64,000 nt of DNA from assembly GCF_000744785.1 (NCBI RefSeq), contig NZ_JQMO01000003.1:5332001-5396000 (forward strand). Reading direction: 5' to 3'. The translations under genes and the position numbers were made by a program. Origin of the DNA: Kitasatospora azatica KCTC 9699. GTDB taxonomy: Bacteria > Actinomycetota > Actinomycetes > Streptomycetales > Streptomycetaceae. Under the pieces are notes generated by a model. That model saw only the letters and a program-made list of their open reading frames with translations. It did not search any database and was not told where the DNA came from. Shown piece by piece: positions 63,437-64,000 of this stretch; positions within the stretch are counted from its first letter, which is position 1, and every line of letters starts with the position of its first letter.

Positions 63437-64000
63437 GTGGAAGCCAACACTCGTGGCACCGGGCGTCTACCGGCTGCCTTCCTCACCCCCGGACATTCCT
63501 CCTTTGTCGACTTCCTGGCGGAGCACTCGCCGGAGCTCATCCCCGGGCGCCGCAAGCTCCCCGAGGGGCTGACCATCGAGGCGCCGCACGGGACGACCAT
63601 CGTCGCGGCGGTGTTCGACGGCGGCGTGGTGATCGCCGGTGACCGCCGCGCCACCATGGGCAACGTGATCGCCCAGCGGGACATCGAGAAGGTCTTCCCG
63701 GCCGACGAGTACAGCGCGGTGGGCATCGCCGGCACCGCGGGCCTGGCGGTCGAGATGGTCCGGCTGTTCCAGCTGGAGCTGGAGCACTACGAGAAGATCG
63801 AGGGCACCGTGCTCTCCCTGGAGGGCAAGGCCAACCGGCTGACCACCATGATCCGGGGCAACCTGGGCATGGCGATGCAGGGCCTGGCCGTGGTGCCGAT
63901 GTTCGCCGGCTACGACCTGGACCTCGGGCGCGGCCGGATCTTCACCTACGACGTCACCGGCGGCCGCTCCGAGGAGCGTGGCTTCGCCGCCACCGGTTCG
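63437..64000 (+). CDS. prcB: Proteasome beta subunit, 5' part
   Basis: 188 codons are visible; the gene runs off the window. The GTG at 63437 has AAGGAA just upstream. A 52-residue propeptide ends before TTIVAAVFDGGVVIAGDRRA, so autocleavage would expose Thr53 as the catalytic nucleophile; the conserved Asp and Lys follow (AGDRRAT, RDIEKVFPADEYSAV), and GIAGTAGLAVEMVRLFQLEL matches PrcB. With PrcA, presumably beyond the window, it forms the 20S core that degrades pupylated proteins delivered by Arc. Confidence 0.96.
   Translation, partial: MEANTRGTGRLPAAFLTPGHSSFVDFLAEHSPELIPGRRKLPEGLTIEAPHGTTIVAAVFDGGVVIAGDRRATMGNVIAQRDIEKVFPADEYSAVGIAGTAGLAVEMVRLFQLELEHYEKIEGTVLSLEGKANRLTTMIRGNLGMAMQGLAVVPMFAGYDLDLGRGRIFTYDVTGGRSEERGFAATGS

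Noticed and set aside
63280..63642. A possible 120-codon gene between pup and prcB
   Set aside because: Most of it overlaps prcB in another frame and the translation has no family features; the gap is better read as hairpin plus leader.

Overview
The window is very GC-rich DNA from a filamentous actinobacterium of the Streptomycetaceae (Streptomyces, Kitasatospora or Streptacidiphilus type). The evidence is two chaplin genes, the mycothiol ligase mshC with its usual companion genes, the Pup-proteasome block (arc, dop, pup, prcB), a ParJ-like PAC2 protein, and frequent GTG/TTG starts with 4-base NTGA gene overlaps.

Bases 1 to about 14,300 are the integrase end of an integrative conjugative element. 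Six minus-strand genes run from 7,779 leftward off the window: a VirB2-like pilin, a TrbL/VirB6-like membrane protein, a PrgI-like protein, a VirB4 ATPase, a VirD4/TraG-like ATPase and the start of a replication-relaxation protein. Every junction is a 4-base ATGA/TTGA/GTGA overlap. Facing them on the plus strand are three methyltransferase genes and a large serine integrase. The integrase reading frame runs into, and stops inside, a minus-strand tRNA-Leu(GAG) gene at 14,301-14,385, which marks the chromosome junction. The third methyltransferase (cytosine-C5) carries two compensating frame changes.

From 14.6 to 31.3 kb the window is conserved chromosome: an M20 peptidase, a short and a long chaplin, a DUF5703 protein, a RecD-like protein with degenerate ATPase motifs, an aldo/keto reductase, an F420-type oxidoreductase, then phosphomutase - DUF3090 - SCO1664-like - mshC, an amino-acid permease, a slipin and the PAC2/ParJ-like protein. 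From 31.4 to 47.6 kb it is more accessory: a secreted esterase, a LacI-regulated sugar ABC importer with a GH13 glucosidase, a GNAT, a HAD phosphatase, a secreted beta-helix glucanase, a WYL regulator with a divergent hydrolase and a coupled Rv2466c-like protein, an esterase and a GH18-like protein. A 156-bp MITE-like element lies between the last two.

From 47.8 kb to the end the window is core again: metH, a HAD phosphatase, an orphan family-5 lipoprotein, a response regulator abutting a RecB-like nuclease, an M50 protease, trmI, a small secreted protein, a ferredoxin, arc, dop, pup and the 5' part of prcB.

The best leads are the integrase that ends inside its own attachment tRNA, the MITE with an exact 5-bp target duplication, a 117-bp nested inverted repeat ending at the ribosome-binding site of the short chaplin, and repeated short tandem duplications of gene 3' ends that carry extra stop codons.
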